DNA of 64,000 bases, from positions 1,284,404 through 1,348,403 of the forward strand of contig NW_020313057.1 of assembly GCF_003265705.1 (NCBI RefSeq). The letters are read 5' to 3'. Origin of the DNA: Callorhinus ursinus (taxonomy: Eukaryota > Chordata > Mammalia > Carnivora > Otariidae). The notes below the pieces were generated by a model. It did no database searches. It was not told the origin of the DNA and saw only the letters and a list, made by a program, of their open reading frames with translations. The translations under genes were made by a program, and so were the position numbers. Shown one piece after another: positions 1 through 11,317 of this stretch (position 1 is the stretch's first letter; each line of letters begins with the position of its first letter).

Positions 1-799
1 CTTCCACCAACTACTGAACTCCAAGTAGATGTATAGTGTATCTTTTTTCATTCCATCTTCCATATCCCTTAACTGTCCCTCTCTTTCTCTATCTTTATTC
101 TTTCTATGCTAAATTTAAGTAGTTTTTTCCCCATAATTATCTTTCAGTTAACAAATTTTTCCTTCAGAAATATAACTTACTAATTATCAACTATTTTTAA
201 AAAATATATGATACATATTTTTATTTCTAGAAACTTTATTTCTTTCTCGCGTCTGTTGGTCACTTTTGGTCTCGCATCTGTTGGTCACTGTTGGTCACAT
301 AGTTCTTGTTATTTGTACAACGTTCAGATTACCTGTTATTTCTTTAAACTTGTAATTGTCAATCTTATATTTGTGTCTGATAATCCCAATACCTGACATC
401 CTCAGGGTTCTAATTATGCCTTTGGTTGTTCCTGAAGACTTTCATTCAACATTGTTAACTCCTTTATGTATTGAGTCATTTTAGATTTGGAGTTTAATTT
501 TGGTTTATCTCAATCTGTGGACATGCAGGGAAACCTGGCTTATGGATGTTTTCTTCCTGAGAGTTTATGTGTGTCCTTCTGCCAGGTTCCCATGGCACCA
601 TAATCCAAAATTAATTTCTTGACTTTACCTCTTCCAAGAGGTACAGTAAGTAGGTATTTTATAGCCCCCTCTTTCAATGAAAATATCACTTTTGATGTCC
701 CAGACTTTATGCGAACATCTCAGTTCCAATTTCTTGAGGTTTTATCTCGTTTCTTCTGAATCATTAGTTGCCTTTAGGATGTTACTGACTTTTTTTTTC
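1..799. other. Unassigned AT-rich sequence
   Basis: No gene or recognisable repeat. T-rich, no open frame longer than about 60 codons. Holds one imperfect 25-bp tandem duplication, listed separately. Confidence 0.5.
246..295. repeat. 25-bp tandem duplication, two units
   Basis: Units at 246-270 and 271-295 both read CTCGC, a G/A difference, then TCTGTTGGTCACT, and end TTTTGGT or TGTTGGT. The units differ at two bases. A third partial TTGGTCAC follows. Looks like a local slippage duplication. Confidence 0.8.
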
Positions 800-2060
800 T
801 TTTATACAGATAGAATTCTTACACCTTAGAATTCACCCTTACTTTATAGTGTAAAATTCAATAGATTTTAGTATATTTACAAGGCTGTGCAACCAGCACC
901 ACCATGTAATTTTAAGACATTTTCATCATCCTAAAACTAAGCCCATGCTCTTCAGCACTCATTTTCTATCACTTCTTCTAATTCCTGAGAACCACTAATC
1001 CCCTTTCTGTCTCTATGGAGTAGTGATTTATGGATGTATCATATAAAATGAATCATATACTTGGAGACTTTTGTGTTTGACTTTTTTCACTTAGCATGAT
1101 ATTTTCAAGGTTCATCTCTGCTGTAGCATGTATGAGTGTCTCTTTCCTTTTTAATGCCTGAATAATGTTCCCTTATGTGACCATACCACATATGTTTTTT
1201 TGTTCATCAGTTTATGGACATTTACATTGTTTCCACTTCAGAGATATTGTAAATAATGTTGCTATACATGTTCATTACCATTTTTTGTGTGGGCGTAATT
1301 TTTTTTTTCATTTGTCTTGAATGTATATCTAAGAGTGGAATTACTGGGTCATATGATAACCTATCTTTAACATTTTGAAGAAGCACCAAACTGTTTTACA
1401 AAGCAGCTTCATCACTTTACATTTATTGCATTACATTTTATTGTATGAAAGTAGCAATTTTTCCACATCCTTGCTTACACTTAGTGTTTTTTTATTATTA
1501 TTGCCATCCTCATGAGTGTGAAATAGCATCTCATTGTGGTTTTGATTTGCATTTTCCATTGACTAATGACACTGAGCATCTTTTCATATACTTATTGGCC
1601 ATTTGCATATTGTCTTTAGGAAAATATCGATTCAAAACCTTTGCCCACTTTTTAATTGGACTAGCTTTTTATTTTTGAGTTTTAAGACAATCTTTCATCA
1701 GATACAAGATTTGCAAGTATTTTCTCCCATTTTGTGAGTTGTTTTCACTTTCTTATTAGTGTCCTTTGAAACAAGAAAGATTTTAATTTTAACGAAGTCC
1801 AGTTTCTTAGATTCCTTTTACTTTCATCATCATTTTTTAAAGTTTTTATTTATTTATTTGAGAGAGAGAGAGAGAGAGCAAGGGGAGGAGCAGAGGGAGA
1901 GGGACAAGCAGTCTCCACACTGAGTGCAGAGCCCAATGAGGGGCTTTATCTCATAACCCTAAGATAATGACCTGAGCCAAAATCAAGAGTCAGATGCTCA
2001 GCTGACTGAGCCACCCAGGCATCCCTAGGTATCATCTTTAAGAAACCACTGGGCTGCTTT
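800..2060 (-). mobile_element. Old L1 (L1M-type) 3' portion, reverse strand
   Basis: Reading the minus strand, this matches the end of ORF2 and the 3'UTR of an ancient mammalian L1. Examples are the antisense stretches at 1310-1370 (AGAGTGGAATTACTGGGTCA), 1510-1560 (GTGTGAAATAGCATCTCATT) and 1625-1700. The L1 3' end is at the left, near a T-rich run at 789-800. A SINE at 1833-2027 interrupts it, and L1-like sequence resumes briefly after (ATCTTTAAGAAACCACTGGG). All reading frames are broken. Subfamily not determined. Confidence 0.8.
1833..2027 (-). mobile_element. SINEC (carnivore tRNA-derived SINE)
   Basis: Reverse copy. The T-rich tail and TTTATTTATTTATTTGAGAG are at the left, and the inverted head GACTGAGCCACCCAGGCATCCC is at the right. 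Noticeably diverged. Inserted in the old L1. Confidence 0.93.
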
Positions 2061-2191
2061 TTCACTTACCAGTTATGCTTCAGCCTCTTTATTTATTTAT
2101 TTATGTATTTTGACCCTTGGGGATTTCTCTGACATTTGTGTATGCTCCGGTATCATTTAATAGGTGCTTTGTTGTATTTTTTCATAGCTTT

Positions 2192-2390
2192 TCTATTTTT
2201 TTAAGATTTTATTTATTTATTTATTTGAGAGACAGAATGAGATAGAGAGCATGAGAGAGGGAAGGGTCAGAGGGAGAAGCAGACTCCCCGCTGAGCAGGG
2301 AGCCCGATGCGGGACTAGATCCTGAGACTCCAGGATCATGACATGAGCCAAAAGCAGTTGCTTAACCAACTGAGCCACCCTAGTTACCTT
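2192..2390 (-). mobile_element. SINEC
   Basis: Reverse copy: TTTAAGATTTTATTTATTTAT tail at left, CTGAGCAGGGAGCCCGATG core, inverted head AACCAACTGAGCCACCC at right. The outermost head bases are diverged. Confidence 0.93.
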
Positions 2391-2499
2391 GTAGTGGGAG
2401 GGGTTGCCAGAGTATCTAGATATTTTGTAGTGGGAGAGGTCCTGTGATTTTACTGCATGGAGTCAGTAAAACACACGTCAAAGAACACTTTCTTGGGAA

Positions 2500-2640
2500 C
2501 TGAAGAGACTCAGTCTGAATATCTTCATGGTAAAATAGAGCTAATCGTAATAATATGTAATTCATGCAGTTATTGTAAGGGTAAAACAAGATAACATATA
2601 ATACACGTGGTTGGTACATTCTGAGAACTTACTAAGTGTT
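2500..2640 (+). repeat. MIR-like fragment
   Basis: Resembles the MIR 3' half: CATGGTAAAATAGAGCTAAT, then a TTATTGTAAGGGTAAAAC block matching the usual TGTGAGGATTAAATGAG region. Highly diverged, boundaries approximate. Confidence 0.5.
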
Positions 2641-2765
2641 GTATAATTATATCATTATTCATAATAAAGTTCTCTTCAAAGTGTCTTTAGAAACTGCATG
2701 TGTCAACTACTTAGTGATTTCTTTCAGTAAGAACAAAATATTTTGGAAATGCTACATTTCCTGAA

Positions 2766-2925
2766 TGGGAGTTTATCGATCACTATATATTTATTAATTT
2801 GTTTTACAAAGTAGGACAGTGAAGCTGAGAGAGACATAATAGGCTAAAGAATTGTACCAAATCAGAAGATAATAGAACTGAGACTTGAACTTAGCTTAGC
2901 TGACTTCGAAATACATTACCATTTT
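2766..2925 (-). repeat. MIR-like fragment
   Basis: Antisense MIR pattern: GACAGTGAAGCTGAGAGAGA, then a poorly kept TTGTACCAAATCAGAAG block, then ACTTGAACTTAGCT. Old and approximate. Confidence 0.5.
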
Positions 2926-3347
2926 TACTCACTTCAAGAATCTCTTATATGTAATTTCTCATTCTGTGTAATAATTCTTCAGTAATTTTATTATCCACAA
3001 ATCTGATCCCATTATATGTGATGGTTTTCTCTCTACATCTGTTCAATACTGTAGTCACTAACAATAAGGAGCAATAAGATTTAGATTCAAATAAATTAAA
3101 AGGGAATATTAAAAATTTAATTCTTTAGTTGTACTAGCTACAATAAAAACCCTTTCTATTCCCATGTGTCTAGTAGCTATCACATTGAGCAGCACAGATA
3201 TAGAACATTTCCATCATTATAGTAAGTTCTGTTGGACACTATTACTCTAGATTTTTTTTTCATTGAGGGAACTACATCACGAGTTGTATCAGAGCCTTAG
3301 TTTGTTCCTTTATTGCCCTTTGAAATCATACCAGGCACTTTTGTTCA

Positions 3348-3419
3348 CTGCAGTCTGCCCTTAACCATATCAACAACCATAAGCTGCAGTCTGCCCTTAA
3401 CCATATCAACAACCATAAG
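3348..3419. repeat. Perfect 36-bp tandem duplication
   Basis: Two identical 36-bp units, 3348-3383 and 3384-3419, each beginning CTGCAGTCTGCCCTTAACC and ending AACCATAAG. No mismatch between units, unlike the ancient surroundings, so the duplication is recent or an assembly artefact. Confidence 0.95.
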
Positions 3420-4394
3420 CTGGGGAAAAGACTCCAATTTGGATGGCATTTGTACTTTGAATGCCCTATGCTTTGGCTGAGTGAATAAGGTACTGCTTTC
3501 CTATCCTAAGCCGGGGTTTGGTAACCATCCCTCCTGGGGCATACAACAACATTTCAAATCAAAGTGACTCACTGCCTGAAAATAAGCTGAAGCATAGCCC
3601 AAATGCAAGTATATAAAAATTATTTTCTCCTAAGAGTGAACCTTGTATAACCATTTATTTCTATTAGACAAATTGTGGAAATCATAAATTGTGGAAATTC
3701 ACTGAGTCCTGTATACTCTAAACCTTTCTTGTGTAAAAAGAAAGAAGGCTATTGCATCAACAAGCATTTATTTCAATTTTAAAGAAAGAAATTGATTCAC
3801 CAAACAGGGCACTACTAATAAAAAGTGTAATACTTAGTGTCTATCAAGTGAAGATCATAACACCCTTTACTTACTGTTCTTAACCTCATAATGCCTGGCA
3901 GAGAAATTGAAACAAATTATAACAGATATGTTACAAATATCAATTACAAAGCTGGAGCTGGAGTACTTCTCTGACTCTTGGATCAATGATTTATTTCAGC
4001 TTTGGTGTATTTGTATTTTAGAGGACTTCGTGGCCAGTATAATTTTGATTTCAAGATGACTCATTAGTTAATAACTGAAGAGAAAAGGAATGAGAACCTC
4101 TGAGACTAGAAGCTAACCTCTGATTTGGCATTATCCTCATTTTACAATTTCATTTATGCAATGAGTGAAGCAATTATACAATTTAGGTTATACAGTAAAT
4201 TTACAATTTATACAATTTCATTTCTCAGTAAAAAGAATACGATTTCATGGATTGGTCCTCAGTAATAAGACAGTGCTTAGAAAACATAGCACATATTTCC
4301 ATAATTGTAATACTTGGTGAAAAAAAAAAGTCACCTTTTAAAACTGAAGGTAATAAAAGGCAGCAGAAAATACACGTGTTTGCAAGAATTGGTT

Positions 4395-4500
4395 TGTAAA
4401 CAGTAGACTCTATGAGGACAGTGATGGGTCTCTCTTACCACCCCATCTTTGCTACTTGCATAGCACCTGGCAAATACCAGTCACTCAATAAATACGTACC
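4395..4500 (+). repeat. L2-like LINE 3' end
   Basis: Matches the familiar L2 3' end: ACTCTATGAGGACAGTGATG, then CATAGCACCTGGCAAATACC and CACTCAATAAATACG. Old, approximate edges. Confidence 0.7.
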
Positions 4501-7500
4501 AATTCATGTGATCAGATAAAAGAGAGGAGTTCCAAATACTACCTGAAAACATAGCCTTTATAACCATGACTAAAGAGAATATAAGATAAAATGATATTTA
4601 ATTTTATCAAAATGAATGTTGCCTTAACAGATAGGTAATATCAGAGGTCCTGTGATTTTACTGTGTGGACACAGAAAAAGGAATCCAAAACTCAGAAATT
4701 ATCTAAGTAATATGTCAACAACACTAATGGGGAGTAGAGAGTGGTACTCTGGTATAAATGACCCAGTATGTATAGTATAGGTCATCTCTGAACAGAAGTA
4801 TCTTCAGAGAGGCATGGGTAATTTATGATGGTTGGAGTTGTTGGAAATATGCCATAAGAATGAAGATACAACTTCCCCCTTTCTTATTTCTTATTTATTT
4901 CTTATTTCTTTTGTTCATCAACCTAGTTTATGATCAGTTTTCCCATGGTAACCTATCCATTCATGTCAGATACTCTAAATACATGACTATTGTGACAACC
5001 ACATTTCTAATTGTTATTTTATAAATCAGCTTTCTCTTTTATATGTCAATATCTCCTATCTTGGGGTTAATGTGACTCACTTCTCCCAAAACTTATTATC
5101 TCCTAAGAAACTAATAATAGAAAATTGCTAGGCTTGGAAAAGTTTGGGGACCCTTGATCCATGATGACTCCCAAGACACAGAAATTTGATTTCTCCGTGA
5201 AAGAGCTACTTTGTTTTTTATCAACTTTTTTTCTGTAATGGCACCATGACTGATGAAAAAAACAAAAGTCAACTCCTGGTTTCTAGTCTGACCTATAATG
5301 AGCTTAGAAGTCATTACTCTCATCCTCATAAGAAAAAAGTGGAACACACTAAACATCAAACTGAAAGACTTCTTAGATCCATTAGAAAATTGAGATCACA
5401 GGGCAACCTGCTGCCCTGAAAAATGGAGAGATGGACAGGAAAACTTAAACAGTAATTGCTTAATTTGGGGGGATTGAGTGCAGACCAAATTGAGAGATAA
5501 AAATGTCTGGGACCCTAGGCTTGAAAGGCCCCACACTTTTATGTGTTATATCCCTAGGAGCACCACTAGGACCTCAGGGTGAAGATCAGAGAAAAATTCC
5601 CTTCTGTTCCCAATGAGGTCGAGGAAAAGTAATTATTTTGAAATATATCCAGGTCATACTGTTCTCCCTAGAAAGCTCTGCCCTCTCAGAAAAGTACATT
5701 ACCAGAGCCTTCTTGTGTGAACTGAAGCAGGGAGTGGGGAGCTGGGAGACATTTGTGAAGGTCATAGCCTACTGGCATGGGCCCACAGAAAGCCTGAGTC
5801 CTTATCATAGGTCTAGAACATGGACTATATTTTCCTACCACATCAACAGGGCCCCTATATAGTAACAGGGGATTACAGCTGGAAGACCTGCCAGGCTCAG
5901 ACTCTGTTTAAGAAGGAGTCTCTAGGGAAACCCAAAGCCAACAGGTGAGACAAAACCAAGAATGGTAAAGGAAATCATAGGCTCTAACACCTGCAACTAT
6001 TGGAAACAGTAAACACAACCTCACTCCCAGCCAGATAAAATAAAACCTCATTCTAAAGGCCTCTTTCCCTCAGTTCCATTTATCCAATACATGATGCCTA
6101 GCTTTCAACAAAAAAGTACAAAGCAAAATAAAAGGCAAAAAACCAAAGTCAGTAGGGACAAGGTAAATGTCGTAACCAGACTCAGATATGGCAGAAATTT
6201 TGGAATTACTGGAGCAGGGATTTAAAATAACTATAATTAATATTCAAAGGACTCTAATGGAAAAAAGTGGGAGACACGCAAGATGAGATGGCTGAAGTGA
6301 ATGGAGATAGGGGAACTCTAAGAAAGGATCAACAGGAAATGCTAGGTATTGAAAATCCAGTAACAGAAGTAAAGAATGCCTTTGATGAGCTCATTAGTAG
6401 ACTGGACTATGGCTGAGGAAAGAACAGGGGAGCTTGAGGAAATGTCAGTAGAAACTTCCCAGACTGAAAAGTAAAGAGCAAAATAATGAAACAGGATATT
6501 CAAGAATGGTAAGACAATTACAAAAGAACAATATAAGTATAAAAGGCAATACCAGAAGAAATAAAGAAACAGAAGAAATCATTGAAGTAATAATGACTGA
6601 TAATTTCCCCAAATTAATGACAGATATCATCAAACCACAGATACAGGAAGCTCAAGCACCAAGTAGGATAAATACCCAGTCCACACCTAAACATAATAGA
6701 TTAAAATGACAGATAATCAAAGTCAAAGAGAAAACCTTGAAAGAAGTCAGAAGGGGGAAAAATTTACCTATAGAGAAACAAGAATAAGAACTATGTAAAA
6801 AAAAATTACATCAGACTTTTCTTCAGAAACCTAGCAAGTAATACATAGTGGAGTTAAATGTTGAAAGAAAAACCCATTCAACTAGAATCCCCTCAATTTT
6901 TATTTGAAAAAAGACCTTTTTTTCACCTTCACTTTGAAGGAAAGCTTAACTGGATGCAGAATTCATCAAGAGTAGACTTGTTTTGCAAGAAAGTTAAATG
7001 AAATTCTTCAATGAGAAGAAAAATGATATGTCAGAAACTCAAGTATACATAAAGGAAAAAGCATTAGAGAAAGAATAAATGAAGGTAAAATAAAATATTT
7101 TTTATCTTTCTCATTCTTAATTGGTCTTACAAATAGCAGTTTAAAAATAATAACAATGATGTATTAAATGATTATAACATGCATAAGTGAAATAAATGAC
7201 AAGAATGCAAGAAAGGATAGGAGAAAGGAATTAAAAATATTCTAAGGTACCTGCACTTACACATGAATTATGCAGTGTTATTTGAAAGTGTACTGGAATT
7301 AGTTGGAAGGGTATACTGCAAACTTTAGGGCAACCAGTAAAAAATTTTTTCAGGAGAAATATAATTGATATACTAAGAGAGAAAAATGGAATCATATAAA
7401 ATGCTCAATTAATACCAGAGAAGGCAGAAAAAAGAGAAAACAAAAATATAAACAATGAACAAAGCAATGAATAAAAAGTTACAAATAAAGTAGATAGATA

Positions 7501-7620
7501 TTAATCCAACTCTAACAATTATTACTTTAAATATGAATGATCTAGATACACAAATTAAAAGACAGATTTTCAGAGTGAATCGCACCAAACTGCATGTTGT
7601 CTACAAGAAACACCCTTTAT

Positions 7621-7801
7621 TTTTTATTAAGATTTTATTTATTTATTTGTCAGAGAGAGCACACAAGCAGGGGGAGCAGCAGAGGGAGAAGCAGGCTCCC
7701 TGCTGAGCAAGGAGCCCAATGCAAGACTCCATCCCAAGACCCTGGGATCATGACTTGAGCCGAAGGCAGACACTTAACCTACTGAGCCACCTAGGCGTCC
7801 T
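7621..7801 (-). mobile_element. SINEC with target-site duplication
   Basis: Reverse copy inside the L1M ORF2. Flanked by GAAACACCCTTTA (7607-7619) and GAAACACACTTTA (7802-7814), a 13-bp duplication with one mismatch. The right end reads GAGCCACCTAGGCGTCC. Confidence 0.95.
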
Positions 7802-8076
7802 GAAACACACTTTAAATATAAAGAAACAAGGCGTGCCTTGTTTTATATATATATAAAGAAACAAATAGATTAAAAGTAAAGGTGTGGAGAAAGTTACACC
7901 ATATTAAAACTAATAAAAAAGAAGATGGGAGTTGTTGTATTTCAGACAAAACAGATTTCAGAGCAAGGAACATTACCAGCAATAAGGAGAGGTATTACAT
8001 AATCATAAAAGAGTAAATTCTCCAGGAAGACACAACAGTCCTGTTGAGCCTAAGAACAGAGAATTAAATGAGGCAA

Positions 8077-8678
8077 CAAGTGTCCATTGATTGATGAATG
8101 GATAAAGAAGATGTGGTGTATATGTGTGGGGGGATGGGTTAGCCCAGGGATGGATATTAAGGGTATTAAGGAGGGCACATATTACGTGGAGCACTGGGTG
8201 TTATACGCAAACAGTGATTCATGGAACACTACATCAAAAACTAATGACGTACTGTATGGTGACTAGCATAACATAATAAAAAAAAGATGTATATATATGC
8301 AATGGAATATTTTTCAGCCATAAAAATTAAAATCTTGCCATTTTCAATGACATGGATGGAACTAGAATGTGTTATGCTAAATGAAGTAAGTCAAAGACAA
8401 ATAGCTTATGATTTCACTCATACATGGAATTTAAAAAAACAAAACAATCAAAGGGGGAAGAAAAAGACAAATCAAGGAACAGAAGAGAACAAACCAGTGG
8501 TTACCAGAGGGGAGCAGAATGGGGGAGATGGGTGAAACAGGTGATGGGGATTAAGGAATGCATTTGTCATGATGAGCACAGGATGATGTATGAAAGGGTT
8601 GAATCACTATACTGTACACCTGAAACTAATATAACACTGTATGTTAACTAACTGGAATTAAACTAAAAAACAGATAAG
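8077..8678 (+). mobile_element. 5'-truncated L1 3' end inserted in L1M
   Basis: Begins in the ORF2 C-terminus (GTCCATTGATTGATGAATGG), continues past a younger insert at 8127 to the ORF2 end (ATGGAATATTTTTCAGCCAT, then GACATGGATGGAACTAGAAT), and ends with a 3'UTR (TGTACACCTGAAACTAATAT) and ATTAAACTAAAAAA. Flanked by AATGAGGCAA (8067-8076) and TAATGAGACAA (8679-8689). Both copies fit the endonuclease-region sequence of the host L1M, which resumes after 8690. This shows a true insertion. Confidence 0.82.
8127..8287 (+). mobile_element. Young L1 tail inserted in the L1 fragment
   Basis: About 160 bp matching the last part of the 3'UTR of the young L1 at 44061-44205 (GGGGGATGGGTTAGCC, GGAGCACTGGGTGTTATACG, ACATAATAAAAAAAAGATG). 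The older L1's sequence on both sides (ATAAAGAAGATGTGGTGTATAT, then TATATATATGCAATGGAATA) is continuous if this block is removed. Partial duplication of AAGATG...TATAT at the edges. Confidence 0.85.
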
Positions 8679-9581
8679 TAATGAGACAAAAATATATAGA
8701 GCTGAAAGGATAATAGACAAATACACTACTCTTGTTGGAGACTTAAATACCCTGCTATCTGTAATTAACAAATCTAGCAGACAGAAACTAATAAGGACAC
8801 ATTGAACTGAGGGTGCCATCAATCAACTGGATCTAACTGATATTTATAGATCCTACAATTGCAGAATATACATTCTCCTCACGCTCATTTGAACATTGAC
8901 CAGGAAAGATCGCATTTTGGCCCAAATAACTCATCTTAACGAAACTGAAAAAATAGGAATCATGCAAATTAGGCTTTCAGACCACAATGAAATTAAACTA
9001 GAAGTCAGTAAAAGAAAGATAGCTGAAGAATCTCCAAATATTTGGAGATTAAACAACACACTTCTAAATGACACATGAATCAAAGTAGTCTCAAAATCAA
9101 AAGTATTTTGAATTAAATGAGATGAAAGTACAATTCATCAAAATTTATAGGATGCCGCACAGTAGTGCTTAGAGGGAAACATATAGCATTAAAAAGATAT
9201 ATTGGATAAGAAGAAATAACTAAAATCAAGAATCTAAGTTTCTATTTGGGGAAACTAGAAAAAGAAGAACAAATTAAATCAGTGTGGTCAGAAGAAAAAA
9301 CTTCCCAACTTGATCTATAGATTTAATGTGATTCCAAACATAATCCCAGAAAGTTACTTTGTGGACAAACTGATTCTTGAGTGTATATGTAAAGACAAAG
9401 AACCAATATAACCAACATGACTGACAGTACTCAACTTCAGGATTTGTTTTAAAGGTATAGTAATCAAAACTCTTTGGTACGGGCGAAAGAACAAATAGAT
9501 CACTAAAATAGAATTGAGAGCCCAGAAATGGACCCAAACAAACATATCAACTGATTTTTCACAAAGGAGCAAAGACAATTC

Positions 9582-9597
9582 GGGGGGGGGGGGGGGG
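9582..9597 (+). repeat. Poly(G) run, 16 bases
   Basis: Sixteen consecutive G inside the L1M ORF2 remnant, where related L1s have ordinary mixed sequence. Either a homopolymer expansion or a sequencing artefact. Confidence 0.85.
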
Positions 9598-9985
9598 AAA
9601 TGGTAGTCTTTTCAACGAATTATGCTATAACAATTAAATATTCACATGCAAAGAAAGAGAAATAAATACATACACAGAACTTATACCTTTCACAAAAATT
9701 AATCCAAAATTGATCATCCTTAAATGTAAAATACAAAATTATAAAACTCCCAGAAGATAAAGTAAAAAAAAAAATTAGGTAACCTTCGGTTTGGCAATGG
9801 GATCCTTGGACAAAATTTCCAAAGCATGAGGAATGAAAGAAAAAATTGACGTACTTCATTAAAATTATAAACTTCTGCTCTGTGAAAGACACTGTTGGGA
9901 GAATGGAATACAGGTCATAGATTGGGAGAAAATATTTACAAAAAGCATATTTGTTAAAAGACTGTTATCCAAAATATACAGAGAA

Positions 9986-10098
9986 CTTTTTTTTTTAGTT
10001 TTCTTTAAGTAAGCTCTGCACCCAATATGGGGCTTGACCTGATGACCCCAAGATCAAGAGTCGCATGCTCTACAAACTGAGCCAGCCAGGTGCCCCTG
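9986..10098 (-). mobile_element. Short tRNA-like SINE (older CAN-SINE type)
   Basis: Reverse copy about 110 bp long. On the minus strand it reads GGGGCACCTGGCTGGCTCAG, then GAGCATGCGACTCTTGATCT, then GGTCAAGCCCC, i.e. a tRNA-like head with A/B-box-like blocks. It lacks the long TC-rich middle of the other SINEs. Flanked by near-copies AGAGAACTTTT and AAAGAACTCTT. Confidence 0.85.
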
Positions 10099-10632
10099 CA
10101 AAGAACTCTTAAAACTCAGTGAGACAGCCAATTCAAAAACAGGCAAAAGGCTAGAACAGACACTTTACTGAAGAAGATAAGCTGATGGCAAATAAGTGTA
10201 TGAAAAGATGCTTAACCTCATGTCATTAGGGGAAGAAAAATCAAAGTGATCATGAGGATACCACTGTTCCCATTAAAATGGTTAGAAACCAAAAAAAACC
10301 TGACATCACCAAGTGCTGGAGAAAATGTAGAGCATGGGAACACTTATTCATTGCTGGTCAAAATGAAAATGTATGACCATTTTAGAAGACAGTGTAGCAG
10401 TTTCTTACGTATCTAAACTAGTCTCAACATACGATCTAGTAATTGCACTTCAGGGCATTTACCTAAATGAGTTGAAAACTTAGGCTGTTATGATCATCTA
10501 CCCCAAAAATATGTATTGCAGTTATGATTACCAAAAATAAAATCAAGCCAAATATCCTTCAGTTGGTGATAAATGGATAATCTGCGGTATATTCATGCAA
10601 TAGAATATTATTCAGCCATAAAAACAAGTAAA

Positions 10633-10816
10633 TTTTTTTTTAAGAGAGAGAAGAGAGCAGGGTTGGGAAGGGGCAGAAGGAAAGGGAGAGAGAGAATCCC
10701 ATGCAGGTTCCATGCTGAGCACAGAGCCCAATGTGGGGCTCGATCTCACAACACTGAGATCATGAGCTGAAAGCAAGAGTCTGACGTTTAAATGACTGAG
10801 TCACCCAGGTGCCCCT
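10633..10816 (-). mobile_element. SINEC with target-site duplication
   Basis: Reverse copy in the L1M 3' part. Flanked by AAACAAGTAAA at 10622-10632 and again from 10817. The right end reads GAGTCACCCAGGTGCCCC. Confidence 0.93.
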
Positions 10817-11317
10817 AAACAAGTAAACTTTTAAGCCACAAAAGACATGGAGGGAATTAAATGTATATAGCTAAGTGAAAGAAGCTGGCCTGAAAAGGCT
10901 ACATTCAGAATAATCAACTGTATGACATTCTGGGAAATGCAAAACTAGAGAGAGAGTAAAAAGATAGGTGGTCACCAGGCATTCAGGGAGAGGGGAGTAT
11001 CGATGAATAGGTGGAACACAGGGCTTTTTTAGGGCAATGGAAGTATTCTGTAGGATACCATAATGGTGGATATATTGGCGGATGACAAATGGTATACATT
11101 TGTCAAGACCCACAGAAATGTACAACACAAAGAGTGAACCCTCGTTTAAACCAATAATTATCAAATTTGGTTTATCAATTGTAGCAAATGTGCTATACTA
11201 ATGCACAATACTAATCATAGGGGAAATGGTGTCTCTAGAGGTGGGGCGAGTGGACAAAGTGTATATATGGACTCTCTTCTATAATGCTAAAGCTACTCTG
11301 GAAAGTCTATATTTAAA

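Larger units (their letters stand above)
2391..5360. other. Mostly unassigned sequence with short old-repeat scraps
   Basis: No gene seen. Apart from MIR-like and L2-like pieces and the 36-bp duplication listed separately, I recognise nothing. The reverse 82-codon open frame at 5111-5359 shows no known motif and is probably chance. Confidence 0.5.
5361..11317 (+). mobile_element. Nearly full-length ancient L1M with nested insertions
   Basis: 5' region at about 5400-6100 (GGGAGACATTTGTGAAGGTCATAGC, CTAGCTTTCAACAAAAAAG blocks). ORF1 remnant from about 6180 to 7010 (for example ACTCAGATATGGCAGAAATT, TAATGACTGATAATTTCCCC). ORF2 endonuclease remnant from about 7500. A segment at 8896-9078 keeps the SDH-type endonuclease motif near 8980. 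Most of the reverse transcriptase is missing: sequence jumps near 9260-9270 from the post-endonuclease region to the ORF2 C-terminal half. The 3'UTR ends near 11317. Insertions are SINEs at 7621, 9986 and 10633 and an L1 fragment at 8077. It is long dead, with stops in all frames. The exact L1M subfamily is not resolved. Confidence 0.85.
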
